NCBI RefSeq assembly: GCF_002295105.1
Contig: NZ_NSGH01000001.1
Coordinates: 213,351-277,350, forward strand
Origin: Salimicrobium humidisoli
GTDB taxonomy: Bacteria > Bacillota > Bacilli > Bacillales > Halobacillaceae
DNA length: 64,000 nucleotides
Direction: 5' to 3'
Shown piece by piece: positions 23,688 to 32,216 of this stretch (its first letter is position 1; every line of letters starts with the position of its first letter). The translations under genes and the position numbers were made by a program. The notes under the pieces were generated by a model that had not been told where the DNA came from, ran no database searches, and was given only the letters and a program-made list of their open reading frames with translations.

Positions 23688-24815
23688 ATGAATAAAAGAC
23701 GCTGGATACTCAGTATAGTAACGTTAACTTTGCTGGCGGGCGGATGGTTTTTGTATCAGACGTTCACAGCTGAAGAATACGAAGAAGTGCTTGCGACGGA
23801 ACAGGCGGAACTGCAGGGGGACCTTGAAGGAATGGAGCAGGCGACGTTTGCCGGCGGCTGCTTCTGGTGTATGGAGCCTCCCTTCGAATCAAGGTCCGGA
23901 GTGATCCGGGCGGTGTCGGGGTACACGGGGGGAGAAGAGGAAAACCCTACTTATGAAGAAGTTTCGGGTAAAGAAACAGGGCACCAGGAAGCCGTTCAGA
24001 TAACGTACGATCCGGAACAGATCAGTTATGAAGATCTTCTGCAGATTTTCTGGCGTCAAATAAATCCGACAGATGATGGTGGGCAGTTCGTGGACCGGGG
24101 AGAGCCTTATTTATCGGCGATTTTTTATCACGATGAAGCACAGCGCCAGGCTGCTGAGTCTTCCCTGATGGAAATGGAAGACTCCGGAAGGTTCGACGGC
24201 GAGATTGTCACTTCCGTCGAAAAATATGACACGTTTTATAAAGCGGAAGAGTACCACCAGGATTACTATAAGAAGAATCCGGGCCGTTATGAGCATTACA
24301 GAGATAACTCAGGGCGTGACGACTACCTGAAGCAGACGTGGGGAGAAAACCGTAAATACGAAATAAGTAAAACCTCACCGTTTGCGGTGGAAGATAAAGC
24401 ATCAGCTGTTTCCGGACTGAGCAGTATACAATATGAAGTGACTCAGGAAGACGGGACAGAGCCTGCGTATGACAACAAATATCATGACAATGAGAGAGAC
24501 GGCATATACGTGGACATCGTTTCGGGTGAGCCGCTGTTCAGTTCCAGGGACCAGTACGATTCCGGAACAGGCTGGCCGAGTTTCACAAAGCCTCTGGAAC
24601 TCGCGAATATCACTTATGAAGAAGACACAGGGGTTTTCGGAACAAATGTGGAAGTCCGCAGTAAACAGGCGGATTCCCATCTGGGTCACGTATTCCAGGA
24701 AGGTCCTGAGCCACATGGCCTCAGATACTGCATGAATTCGGCGGCGATGGAGTTCATACCGGCCGATGAGCTGCCTGGAACAGAGTATGAAGAATATGCA
24801 GACGACTTCAAGTAA
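23688..24815 (+). CDS. msrAB: Membrane-anchored MsrA-MsrB methionine sulfoxide reductase fusion
   Basis: A 375-residue bifunctional repair enzyme. Residues 1-24 form a signal anchor, then an acidic linker. The MsrA domain (about 50-205) has the active-site motif [13 protein letters not shown]; the MsrB domain (about 235-365) has [12 protein letters not shown] and the catalytic Cys in [12 protein letters not shown]. The two CxxC zinc pairs of many MsrB proteins are absent, so this is a zinc-free type. Together the domains reduce both S and R epimers of methionine sulfoxide outside the membrane. The electron donor is probably a membrane-anchored thioredoxin such as the one at 18980, an inference. 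Confidence 0.93.
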   Translation: MNKRRWILSIVTLTLLAGGWFLYQTFTAEEYEEVLATEQAELQGDLEGMEQATFAGGCFWCMEPPFESRSGVIRAVSGYTGGEEENPTYEEVSGKETGHQEAVQITYDPEQISYEDLLQIFWRQINPTDDGGQFVDRGEPYLSAIFYHDEAQRQAAESSLMEMEDSGRFDGEIVTSVEKYDTFYKAEEYHQDYYKKNPGRYEHYRDNSGRDDYLKQTWGENRKYEISKTSPFAVEDKASAVSGLSSIQYEVTQEDGTEPAYDNKYHDNERDGIYVDIVSGEPLFSSRDQYDSGTGWPSFTKPLELANITYEEDTGVFGTNVEVRSKQADSHLGHVFQEGPEPHGLRYCMNSAAMEFIPADELPGTEYEEYADDFK

Positions 24816-24876
24816 GAGAGACCTTTTCATTACAGACCGGAGACAGGTAGGGACAATCACTTTATACATTCCATCT

Positions 24877-24912
24877 GAAGAGCAGGGAGAGCGCCTCCTG
24901 CTCTTCTTTTTG
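24877..24912 (+). terminator. Terminator after msrAB
   Basis: Stem GAAGAGCAGG / CCTGCTCTTC with a 10-base loop and T run. Confidence 0.9.
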
Positions 24913-24948
24913 TTATAATGAGGGAAATCAATGAAGGAGGTTTTTGTT

Positions 24949-25932
24949 ATGCGACTGGGAATCATCGGAACGAATTTTATAACTGATCAACTGCTGGAGG
25001 CAGCGGCACATATGGAGGAAGTGCAGCCGGCGGCCGTATATTCACGTACGCAGGAGAAAGCGGATGAATTTGCCGGGAAATATGGAATCTCCCTTACATA
25101 TACTGATCTGGAAGCTTTTGCTGCCAGCGACGAAATTGATGCTGTATACATAGCGAGCCCCAATGCTCTGCATTACAGTCAGGCGGTCCTTTGTATGAGG
25201 AACGGCAAACACGTGTTGTGCGAGAAGCCTCTGGCTTCCAATTACCGGGAAGTTGAAGAAATGTTCCGTATAGCCGAGGAAGAAGGGGTTGTTCTTCTGG
25301 AGGCGATAAAATCGCTGTTTATGCCAGGATTTGAGGAAATCAGGGAAAATCTTCATAAAATCGGGAAAGTACGACGTTATGTGGGGAATTACTGCAAATT
25401 CTCCTCCCGTTATGAAGCCTACAGAAACGGGGAGGTACTGAATGCTTTCAAGAGAGAATTATCAAACGGAGCGCTGATGGACCTCGGTGTATATGGAATT
25501 TATCCAATGGTTACGCTATTCGGAACGCCTTCTTCCACCAGGGCGACAGGTGTCCTTCTGGAGACAGGCGTAGACGGTGAAGGCACGGCACTTTTTCAAT
25601 ACGATGATATGGAAGGGGTCGTCTCTTTCTCTAAAATCCACAATTCTTACGCCCCCTCGGAGATTCAGGGGGAGGAAGGTTCTATAGTGATACCCGACAT
25701 CTCCACACCTGAGGGGATGACCATCAGGTACAGAGACGGGTCCGTTGAAGAACTGCCGGGTACTTTGTCGAAACCTTCGATGTATGGAGAACTGAAAGCT
25801 TTTACGAATATGGTCCAGGAAGGGAACTTGTCTGAATCTTCCTCAGCTGCGCCGGAGCACTCCCTGGAAACGGCCCGCCTGATGGAAGAGGTGAGAAAAC
25901 AGATAGGAGTCGTATTCCCGGCTGATGCGTGA
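24949..25932 (+). CDS. Gfo/Idh/MocA-family oxidoreductase
   Basis: A 327-residue NAD(P)-dependent dehydrogenase. The N-terminal Rossmann motif is LGIIGTNFITDQLLEAA, and the conserved EKP motif appears in HVLCEKPLASNYREV. The C-terminal domain has the typical GALMDLGVYGIYPM segment with the catalytic-region Asp and a Tyr. Substrates of this family are sugars, inositols and related alcohols; unknown here. AAGGAGG eight bases before the ATG at 24949 is a better start than 24931, whose codons overlap the ribosome binding site. The ABC transporter genes begin 18 bases downstream, so read-through is likely. Confidence 0.9.
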   Translation: MRLGIIGTNFITDQLLEAAAHMEEVQPAAVYSRTQEKADEFAGKYGISLTYTDLEAFAASDEIDAVYIASPNALHYSQAVLCMRNGKHVLCEKPLASNYREVEEMFRIAEEEGVVLLEAIKSLFMPGFEEIRENLHKIGKVRRYVGNYCKFSSRYEAYRNGEVLNAFKRELSNGALMDLGVYGIYPMVTLFGTPSSTRATGVLLETGVDGEGTALFQYDDMEGVVSFSKIHNSYAPSEIQGEEGSIVIPDISTPEGMTIRYRDGSVEELPGTLSKPSMYGELKAFTNMVQEGNLSESSSAAPEHSLETARLMEEVRKQIGVVFPADA

Positions 25933-25950
25933 CAGAAATGAGTGGGATAT

Positions 25951-27660
25951 ATGAGATTATTACTGCAGTATGTATCTATCTATAAACGGGCGGCTCTGAT
26001 TGCGATTGCCCTTATGTTCGTAGAGCTGACAGTCGAGCTGTTTCAGCCGTTGATCATGGGTAAAATCATAGACGAAGGGATTTTGCAGGAAGATTACCGG
26101 ACCGTACTTGTTTGGGGGACGGTCCTCATTGTTCTTTCTCTCCTGGCTTTCTCGGCAGGGATCATCAACTCCTTTTTCGCCGGAAAAGCGAGTCAGGGGA
26201 CGGGGTATGATCTTCGCAGAGATATATTCAACAAAGTCCAGAAATTCACCGGAAAGAACTTCGATCGGTATTCGACTCCCGATCTTGTGACGAGAATCAC
26301 GACGGACGTCGTACAGATACAGAACTTTCTTTTTCTGTTTACGAGAATCGGGTTAAGAGCCCCATTATTCATCATTTTTTCATTAGTGATGGCTTTTACG
26401 GTACATAGAGGGATGGCTCTCATTCTTCTGCTTGCTGCTCCGGTGCTCGTTGTATTTATGGTGATCGTCAGTCTGAAAGGGGTGAAGCTGTTTCGCTTCG
26501 TGCAGAACAAGCTGGACGGGGTGAACAGAATTATCCGGGAGAACCTGACGGCGATCCGGCTGATCAAAGGGTTCAATCGCACCTCCTATGAAGAAAGCCG
26601 TTTCCACGATATCAACACTTCACTCCGCCACACGAATAAACAGGCGCTGTGGCTGATGGAGTTCGCGATGCCGGCCCTTATGCTTATGATGAACACAGTC
26701 ATACTTATCGTATTGTGGTTCGGGGGCGAGGCCATCTTAGCCGGTACTGCGGAACCGGGAGAACTGGTCGCTATCGTCAATTATGCTACCAGAATGCTCG
26801 TGAACTTCTCTATGTTCACGTTTCTGATCATGGTTTTCTCGAGAAGTCAGGCATCTTCCGGCCGTATAGCCCGGGTGCTGACAGAGGGTACTCCCGCCTA
26901 TCTGGAGGAAACGGATAATTTCAAAACGGAACTCGAAGGAAATATAGAATTCCGTAACGTTTCCGTCCGGCGCACCGGAGATCCGGTGCTCCATAATATA
27001 TCCTTTCATATCGATGCCGGAGAGATGATAGGAATCCTCGGGGAAACGGGGGCGGGGAAATCGACGCTTTTGCAACTGATACCCCGACTGATTGAAAAAG
27101 AGGAAGGAACTATCCTTTTTGAAAATGAAGAAGTGGAAAACATCGATATCCACCATCTCAGACACCGGGTCAGTATGGTACCGCAGGAGGTCCACCTTTT
27201 CTCCGGAACAATCGGGGAAAATATCCGCTTCGGGAAACCGGAGGCTGCCGAAGAGGAAATTGAGAAGGCGGCACGGCAAGCCCGTATTGATGAATTCATT
27301 AAGACGCTGCCCGATGAGTATGATACGAAAATCGGTCAGAAAGGCGTGAATTTTTCCGGAGGACAGAAACAGCGGCTCTCTATCGCCCGGGCACTCGTCC
27401 GTAATCCTGCGATTCTTATTCTGGACGACAGTACCAGTGCGCTGGATGCGAACACGGAAGAAGAACTCCTCGACACGCTGCAGTCGGAAAAGCGTACGGT
27501 ACTTATGACCGCCCAGAAGATCAGTTCGCTTAAACGGGCGGATCGTATTTTCGTTATGCAGGAAGGACGACTGATCGGGGAAGGGAGTCACGAACGACTG
27601 CTGAAAGATAACGATTATTACAGGAGCGTCTATGAGTCACAGAGAGAGGAGGGGAGCTGA
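25951..27660 (+). CDS. Heterodimeric ABC exporter, subunit 1 (degenerate catalytic site)
   Basis: A 569-residue half-transporter: six-helix transmembrane domain (about 1-300) and nucleotide-binding domain with Walker A GETGAGKST, signature FSGGQKQRLSIARAL and Walker B ILILDDSTSALD. The residue after the Walker B Asp is Asp, not Glu, the mark of the non-hydrolysing site in heterodimers such as BmrC/BmrD or TM287/288. An in-frame GTG at 25942 is possible but has no ribosome binding site; the ATG at 25951 has a weak GAGTGGG upstream. The TGA shares one base with the next ATG. The substrate is unknown (drug or lipid export in relatives). Confidence 0.88.
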   Translation: MRLLLQYVSIYKRAALIAIALMFVELTVELFQPLIMGKIIDEGILQEDYRTVLVWGTVLIVLSLLAFSAGIINSFFAGKASQGTGYDLRRDIFNKVQKFTGKNFDRYSTPDLVTRITTDVVQIQNFLFLFTRIGLRAPLFIIFSLVMAFTVHRGMALILLLAAPVLVVFMVIVSLKGVKLFRFVQNKLDGVNRIIRENLTAIRLIKGFNRTSYEESRFHDINTSLRHTNKQALWLMEFAMPALMLMMNTVILIVLWFGGEAILAGTAEPGELVAIVNYATRMLVNFSMFTFLIMVFSRSQASSGRIARVLTEGTPAYLEETDNFKTELEGNIEFRNVSVRRTGDPVLHNISFHIDAGEMIGILGETGAGKSTLLQLIPRLIEKEEGTILFENEEVENIDIHHLRHRVSMVPQEVHLFSGTIGENIRFGKPEAAEEEIEKAARQARIDEFIKTLPDEYDTKIGQKGVNFSGGQKQRLSIARALVRNPAILILDDSTSALDANTEEELLDTLQSEKRTVLMTAQKISSLKRADRIFVMQEGRLIGEGSHERLLKDNDYYRSVYESQREEGS

Positions 27661-29444
27661 TGGCTGAAAGGAAACATCCGCACAGTGCTTCTTTTTCGGC
27701 ACGACCGAAAGTGGATGATATGAAAACGACGGTCGGGCGGGTCTGGTCGTATATGATGAAAGAAAAAAGAAGGTTCTACTTCGTCCTCTTTGCGATTCTC
27801 ATCAGTTCCGCCCTGTCTCTTGCCGGGCCTTATCTGCTCGGAGTGGTCATCGATACTATAATCGGGGCTTCCGACAAAGGAAGAGTATTTACGCTTCTGC
27901 TGCTGCTCGGCACTGTTTATATTTTTCAGTCCGTATTCATGTGGATACAGAGCTACTCGATGATCCAGCTTTCCCAGAATACGGTTTATCGCATGCGGGA
28001 ACACTTATTCAACCATCTCCAGCATCTTCCCGTTTCCTTTTTTCAAAAATATCAGCAGGGAGAGCTGATGAGCCGTCTTACCAATGATATGGAAAACGTG
28101 AGTCGTACACTGAACTCGGCTGTCATCCAGCTTGTGACGAGTGCTCTCACCATTTCGGGGACGCTGATCATTATGTTCGTGCTCAGTCCACTGCTCACGC
28201 TGCTGACACTGACAGTCGTCCCTCTTATGTACTACGGGATGAAGTGGATTACGAAGCGGACGGGACCGTATTTCAAAGCCCAGCAGAAGGACCTCGGCGA
28301 AGTCAATGGCTACGCCGAGGAGATGTTTTCCGGCCAGCCGGTCATCGCCCTGTTTTCCAAAGAGGCGGACGTGGAGGAGGACTTTGCCGGAAGGAACCGT
28401 GCCCTTTATGAATCGGGTTACTGGGCTCAGGTGTACACCGGATTCATTCCGAAACTGATGAATATGCTTAATAACCTGAGCTTCGCCATCATTGTCGGCG
28501 GGGGAGCGGTGCTTGCTCTGAACGGGTTCGTGACGGTCGGTCTGATTGTTACGTTTACGACGTACTCAAGACAGTTCACTCGGCCTCTGAATGATCTCGC
28601 CAACCAATTCAATATGATCCTTTCTGCTGTTGCAGGGGCTGAAAGAGTGTTCAGCATCATCGATGAGGATGAGGAAAGGATCGATGAAAAGGGGGCGAAG
28701 ACGGTGGATTTCATAAACGGAGAAGTGGAATTTGAACGCGTCCATTTTTATTACGATGAAGATGAAAAAGCACTGGATGATGTATCGTTTCACGTGAAAC
28801 CGGGCGATACCGTAGCATTAGTGGGACCGACAGGAGCCGGCAAAACGACGGTAGTCTCATTATTGTCAAGGTTTTATGATGCGACGGAAGGCCGCGTACT
28901 CGTGGACGGCGAGGACATGCGCTCCCTGAAGAGGGAGACGCTCAGAGAACATATGGGTCTCGTGCTGCAGGATGCGATTCTGTTTCACACGACCATCCGT
29001 GAAAACATCCGGTACGGGCGACTGGAAGCGACGGACGAGGAAGTGGAAGAAGCTGCAAAAGCAGCCAGAGCCGACGGTTTCATCCGCAATTTCCCGGACG
29101 GATACGAGACGATGCTCGATTCCGAAGGGAAAGGGGTGAGCCAGGGGCAGCGCCAGTTGTTATCGATTGCCCGCGCTATACTGAAAAATCCTTCCCTGTT
29201 TATTCTTGATGAAGCCACGAGCAGTGTCGATACGGTGACGGAAACGAAAATAAACGAAGCATTGCAGACGCTCATGGAAGGGCGCACCAGTTTCGTAATC
29301 GCTCACAGGCTCAATACGATCCGTAATGCCGATCTTATTCTCGTTATGGAAGAAGGACGTATTGCTGAACGCGGCAGTCACGATGAACTGGTATCTTTCG
29401 GCGGGAAGTATGCAGATCTTGTAACTAAACAGGCCACTTCCTGA
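27660..29444 (+). CDS. Heterodimeric ABC exporter, subunit 2 (canonical site)
   Basis: A 594-residue half-transporter with six transmembrane helices (about 40-340) and a complete nucleotide-binding domain: Walker A GPTGAGKTT, Q-loop MGLVLQDAILFHTTI, signature VSQGQRQLLSIARAIL (Q in place of the usual second G) and Walker B LFILDEATSSVD with the catalytic Glu. It supplies the active ATPase site for the heterodimer with the preceding gene, to which it is coupled by a TGATG overlap. The siderophore-type monooxygenase downstream raises the possibility of export of a hydroxamate product, which is speculative. Confidence 0.9.
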   Translation: MAERKHPHSASFSARPKVDDMKTTVGRVWSYMMKEKRRFYFVLFAILISSALSLAGPYLLGVVIDTIIGASDKGRVFTLLLLLGTVYIFQSVFMWIQSYSMIQLSQNTVYRMREHLFNHLQHLPVSFFQKYQQGELMSRLTNDMENVSRTLNSAVIQLVTSALTISGTLIIMFVLSPLLTLLTLTVVPLMYYGMKWITKRTGPYFKAQQKDLGEVNGYAEEMFSGQPVIALFSKEADVEEDFAGRNRALYESGYWAQVYTGFIPKLMNMLNNLSFAIIVGGGAVLALNGFVTVGLIVTFTTYSRQFTRPLNDLANQFNMILSAVAGAERVFSIIDEDEERIDEKGAKTVDFINGEVEFERVHFYYDEDEKALDDVSFHVKPGDTVALVGPTGAGKTTVVSLLSRFYDATEGRVLVDGEDMRSLKRETLREHMGLVLQDAILFHTTIRENIRYGRLEATDEEVEEAAKAARADGFIRNFPDGYETMLDSEGKGVSQGQRQLLSIARAILKNPSLFILDEATSSVDTVTETKINEALQTLMEGRTSFVIAHRLNTIRNADLILVMEEGRIAERGSHDELVSFGGKYADLVTKQATS

Positions 29445-29548
29445 ATAGTTTTCGGAATTTTCGTCCTGTTCTCCATTTGATGTGATACCATTAACAAAGG
29501 AAAACTTCAGAAATACTTGTCTTTTCTGAAAAAAGGGGTCGAGGTTAA

Positions 29549-30841
29549 TTGAAACAAAATAGGGAAGTTTATGACGTCATAGGGGTCGGAATCGGTCCTT
29601 TCAACTTAAGTCTAGCCGCTCTCCTTGATACACAGGAGACGAAGGCGCTGTTTTTTGAGCAAAAACCTGAGTTTGCCTGGCATCCGGGTATGCTGATCGA
29701 AGGGACGAAACTTCAGGTTCCTTTTCTTGCGGACCTTGTAACGATGGCGGATCCGACGAACCCGCACAGTTTTTTGAATTATATCAGCCAGCAGGGACGG
29801 ATGTATCAGTTCTATATTTTACAGCGTCTTGATATTCCGCGGAGAGAATATAACGACTATTGTAAATGGGCCTCCGAACGGATCGGGAGTTGCCGGTTCG
29901 GGAAACAGGTTACGGCTGTCCATGGTCTGCAGGACGGGCGCCACCAGGTGGATGTGCAGGATGCAAGCACCGGGGAAGTTGAAACTTTTTATACGAAACA
30001 TGTAGTGCTCGGAACCGGAAGTACGCCCGCTCTCCCGGAGGCGTTCCAGAACATGCCACGGGAGGATGTATTCCACACAGCCGACTTCGAAATGCAGCGG
30101 CAGACGTGCCGGGAAGCGGAAAGTGTGACGGTCGTCGGATCGGGACAAAGCGCCGCGGAGGCTTTCCGGGAGCTGCTAAAAGAACAGAGGACGTGCGGTT
30201 TCCGCCTGGACTGGATCACCCGTTCTCCGGGTTTTGCCTCCATGGAAGAATCGAAGCTGAATCTTGAGCACTTTTCGCCCGACTATATCGACTATTTCTA
30301 TCCCCTTCCGCAGGAGAAGAAAGATGAGATTTTTGCCTCGCAGGGACTGTACTACAAAGGGATCAGCGAACACACCATTACGGATATATATAACCTTATG
30401 TATGAATATACAGTAGGCAGGGAAAAGATCGATGTCTCCCTGCTGCCTTTGACGAAGGTGACAGGTATAGAGCGGAAGGAAGGCCGGTATGAACTGAGCT
30501 GCCATCATTATCAGAAAGAAGAAGGTTATTCACACCGGACGGATAAAGTGATCGTCGCGACAGGATATCAGCCTAATGTCCCTTCTTTTATAAAAGAGCT
30601 TTCGGACGTAATTGAATTTGATGATTACGGCCGTTACAAAGTAACGAAGGACTACAGACTGGTGAACAAAGGAGAAAATGCTTATAACATTTTTGCCAAC
30701 AGCTGTATTGCCCATACTCACGGCGTCGGGTCCACCAACCTCGGTCTCGCCGTCTTCCGCAGTAAAGTGATCGTCAACCAGCTGCTTGGTAAAGAGGTGT
30801 ACCCGGTGCAGGACTCCTATGTGTTCCAGTCCTTCGAGTAA
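29549..30841 (+). CDS. L-lysine/L-ornithine N-monooxygenase (siderophore type)
   Basis: A 430-residue flavin-dependent N-hydroxylating monooxygenase of the IucD/SidA/PvdA family. It has the FAD-binding GVGIGPFNLSLAALL motif at the N-terminus, the family signature PFLADLVTMADPTNPHSFLNYI, an NADPH-binding motif VVGSGQSAAEAFREL and the C-terminal ATGYQPN. The enzyme hydroxylates the side-chain amine of lysine or ornithine, the first step to hydroxamate siderophores. No NIS synthetase or NRPS is in the window, so the pathway partner is elsewhere or missing. TTG start with AAAAGGGGTCGAGG upstream. No clear Fur box was found. Confidence 0.88.
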   Translation: MKQNREVYDVIGVGIGPFNLSLAALLDTQETKALFFEQKPEFAWHPGMLIEGTKLQVPFLADLVTMADPTNPHSFLNYISQQGRMYQFYILQRLDIPRREYNDYCKWASERIGSCRFGKQVTAVHGLQDGRHQVDVQDASTGEVETFYTKHVVLGTGSTPALPEAFQNMPREDVFHTADFEMQRQTCREAESVTVVGSGQSAAEAFRELLKEQRTCGFRLDWITRSPGFASMEESKLNLEHFSPDYIDYFYPLPQEKKDEIFASQGLYYKGISEHTITDIYNLMYEYTVGREKIDVSLLPLTKVTGIERKEGRYELSCHHYQKEEGYSHRTDKVIVATGYQPNVPSFIKELSDVIEFDDYGRYKVTKDYRLVNKGENAYNIFANSCIAHTHGVGSTNLGLAVFRSKVIVNQLLGKEVYPVQDSYVFQSFE

Positions 30842-30870
30842 AGCTGTGAAAACCTGAATAGCAACCACTG

Positions 30871-30896
30871 AACCGGACGTCGATGTCCGGTTTTTT
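30871..30896 (+). terminator. Terminator after the N-monooxygenase gene
   Basis: Stem AACCGGAC / GTCCGGTT with a 6-base loop and six Ts. Together with the carA promoter it accounts for the 313-base gap 30842-31154; nothing else is seen there. Confidence 0.9.
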
Positions 30897-31074
30897 GTTG
30901 TATAAAGAAGTGGCGGTAGAGTTGTAATGGTTTTGATACGTGTATATTTTTTCTCTTCCCTTCGGACAGGAAGAACCGGGTGGAAAGAAAGGTGAAATTT
31001 ACACAAAAGGGAGCTCATTCTCCTTTTTTTAAGCCGTTCTCCAGTATTTTTCGTTCTGACGTTCATGAGCCCCC

Positions 31075-31137
31075 TTGACAAATTTTATATTTCACCGGAT
31101 AATAGCATAAATATTCATAAACTATAATAATTATGCA
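31075..31137 (+). promoter_or_regulatory. carA promoter with candidate ARG box
   Basis: A consensus SigA promoter: TTGACA at 31075-31080, 17-base spacer, GATAAT at 31098-31103. Immediately downstream TAGCATAAATATTCATAA (31103-31120) resembles the arginine-repressor box (TGAAT-N4-ATTCA), and an AT-rich second half-palindrome follows to 31137. Repression by ArgR/AhrC when arginine is plentiful would fit carA-carB-argF. Confidence 0.65.
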
Positions 31138-31154
31138 ATAGAAGGGATGGTCAT

Positions 31155-32216
31155 ATGAAAGGTGTCATTCAGCTCGAAGACGGCCGGTCCTTCGAAGGAA
31201 CGGCTTCCGGGGAGTGGAACGTGCCGCTCGAAGGAGAGGTCGTATTTTATACCGGGATGACCGGGTACCAGGAAGTTTTGACAGATCCTTCTTACAGGGG
31301 ACAGATCGTCGTATTCACTTACCCTCTCATCGGTAATTACGGAGTATCGGAAACGGCGAATGAAAGCGCCACACCCCAGGTGAAGGGGGCAGTGATGTGG
31401 CAGTGCTCCGACGAGGACAGTCATTATCAGGCGGAACAGTCGTTATCCTTCTATATGAGCGATATGAATATTCCATACTTAACGGGTGTTGATACGAGGG
31501 CGCTGACGAAGGCGATTCGGGCGAAAGGGACGTGTCGGGCGAGTTTAAGTAAGGAAGGATCTTCTCCCTCTTCCGTGGAAGCAGTTGGGGAAGTGTACGA
31601 AGTAAGTGGTGAGAAAAGTGAAGTATATGGAGAGGGAGACATTCATCTTGCACTTATCGATTTCGGCTGGAAAAGCTCCATTCTTCAGAAACTGCTGGAC
31701 AGAGGAGCAAAAGTTACTGTTGTACCATTTTCGCAGGCAGCTGACATCCATTCCATTGAACCGGATGGAATTGTATTGTCCAACGGGCCGGGTGATCCGA
31801 AAGATGTAAGTGGAAAACTTGCAGAATTCAAGGACCTTTTCGATATATTCCCCGTGTTCGGTATCTGCTATGGCCACCAGGTGATTTCCTTAGCTTACGG
31901 AGCGGATACGGAAAAGCTTCCGTTCGGTCACCGGGGCGCCAACCACCCGGTGAAAGACCTGGAGAACGGCCGGGTATTCATTACTTCTCAGAATCACAAC
32001 TACGTAGTCACCGCGGAAAGCCTTGAATTCACACCTCTAAAAGTGCGGATGGTAAACGTAAATGACGGTTCGGTTGAAGGGGTAGTCCATGATTCCATGC
32101 CGATTTTCAGTGCCCAGTTTCATCCGGAGGCGAATCCCGGACCTGAGGATGCCGAGTGGATGTTCGAGGAGTTTTTTGCAATTCTGCGTAAGAAAGAGGT
32201 GAAAGCATATGTCTGA
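31155..32216 (+). CDS. carA: Carbamoyl-phosphate synthase small subunit
   Basis: A 353-residue glutaminase subunit that supplies ammonia to CarB. The N-terminal domain begins MKGVIQLEDGRSFEG; the C-terminal class I amidotransferase domain has the nucleophile Cys in VFGICYGHQVISLAYG and the His/Glu pair in SAQFHPEANPGPED. Its overlap with carB by 8 bases and the following argF mark it as the arginine-type enzyme and not the pyrimidine-operon copy. AGAAGGGATGG lies upstream of the ATG. Confidence 0.95.
   Translation: MKGVIQLEDGRSFEGTASGEWNVPLEGEVVFYTGMTGYQEVLTDPSYRGQIVVFTYPLIGNYGVSETANESATPQVKGAVMWQCSDEDSHYQAEQSLSFYMSDMNIPYLTGVDTRALTKAIRAKGTCRASLSKEGSSPSSVEAVGEVYEVSGEKSEVYGEGDIHLALIDFGWKSSILQKLLDRGAKVTVVPFSQAADIHSIEPDGIVLSNGPGDPKDVSGKLAEFKDLFDIFPVFGICYGHQVISLAYGADTEKLPFGHRGANHPVKDLENGRVFITSQNHNYVVTAESLEFTPLKVRMVNVNDGSVEGVVHDSMPIFSAQFHPEANPGPEDAEWMFEEFFAILRKKEVKAYV

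Noticed and set aside
29445..29548. Possible Fur box before the N-monooxygenase
   Set aside because: No sequence close to TGATAATNATTATCA was found, so iron control cannot be claimed.
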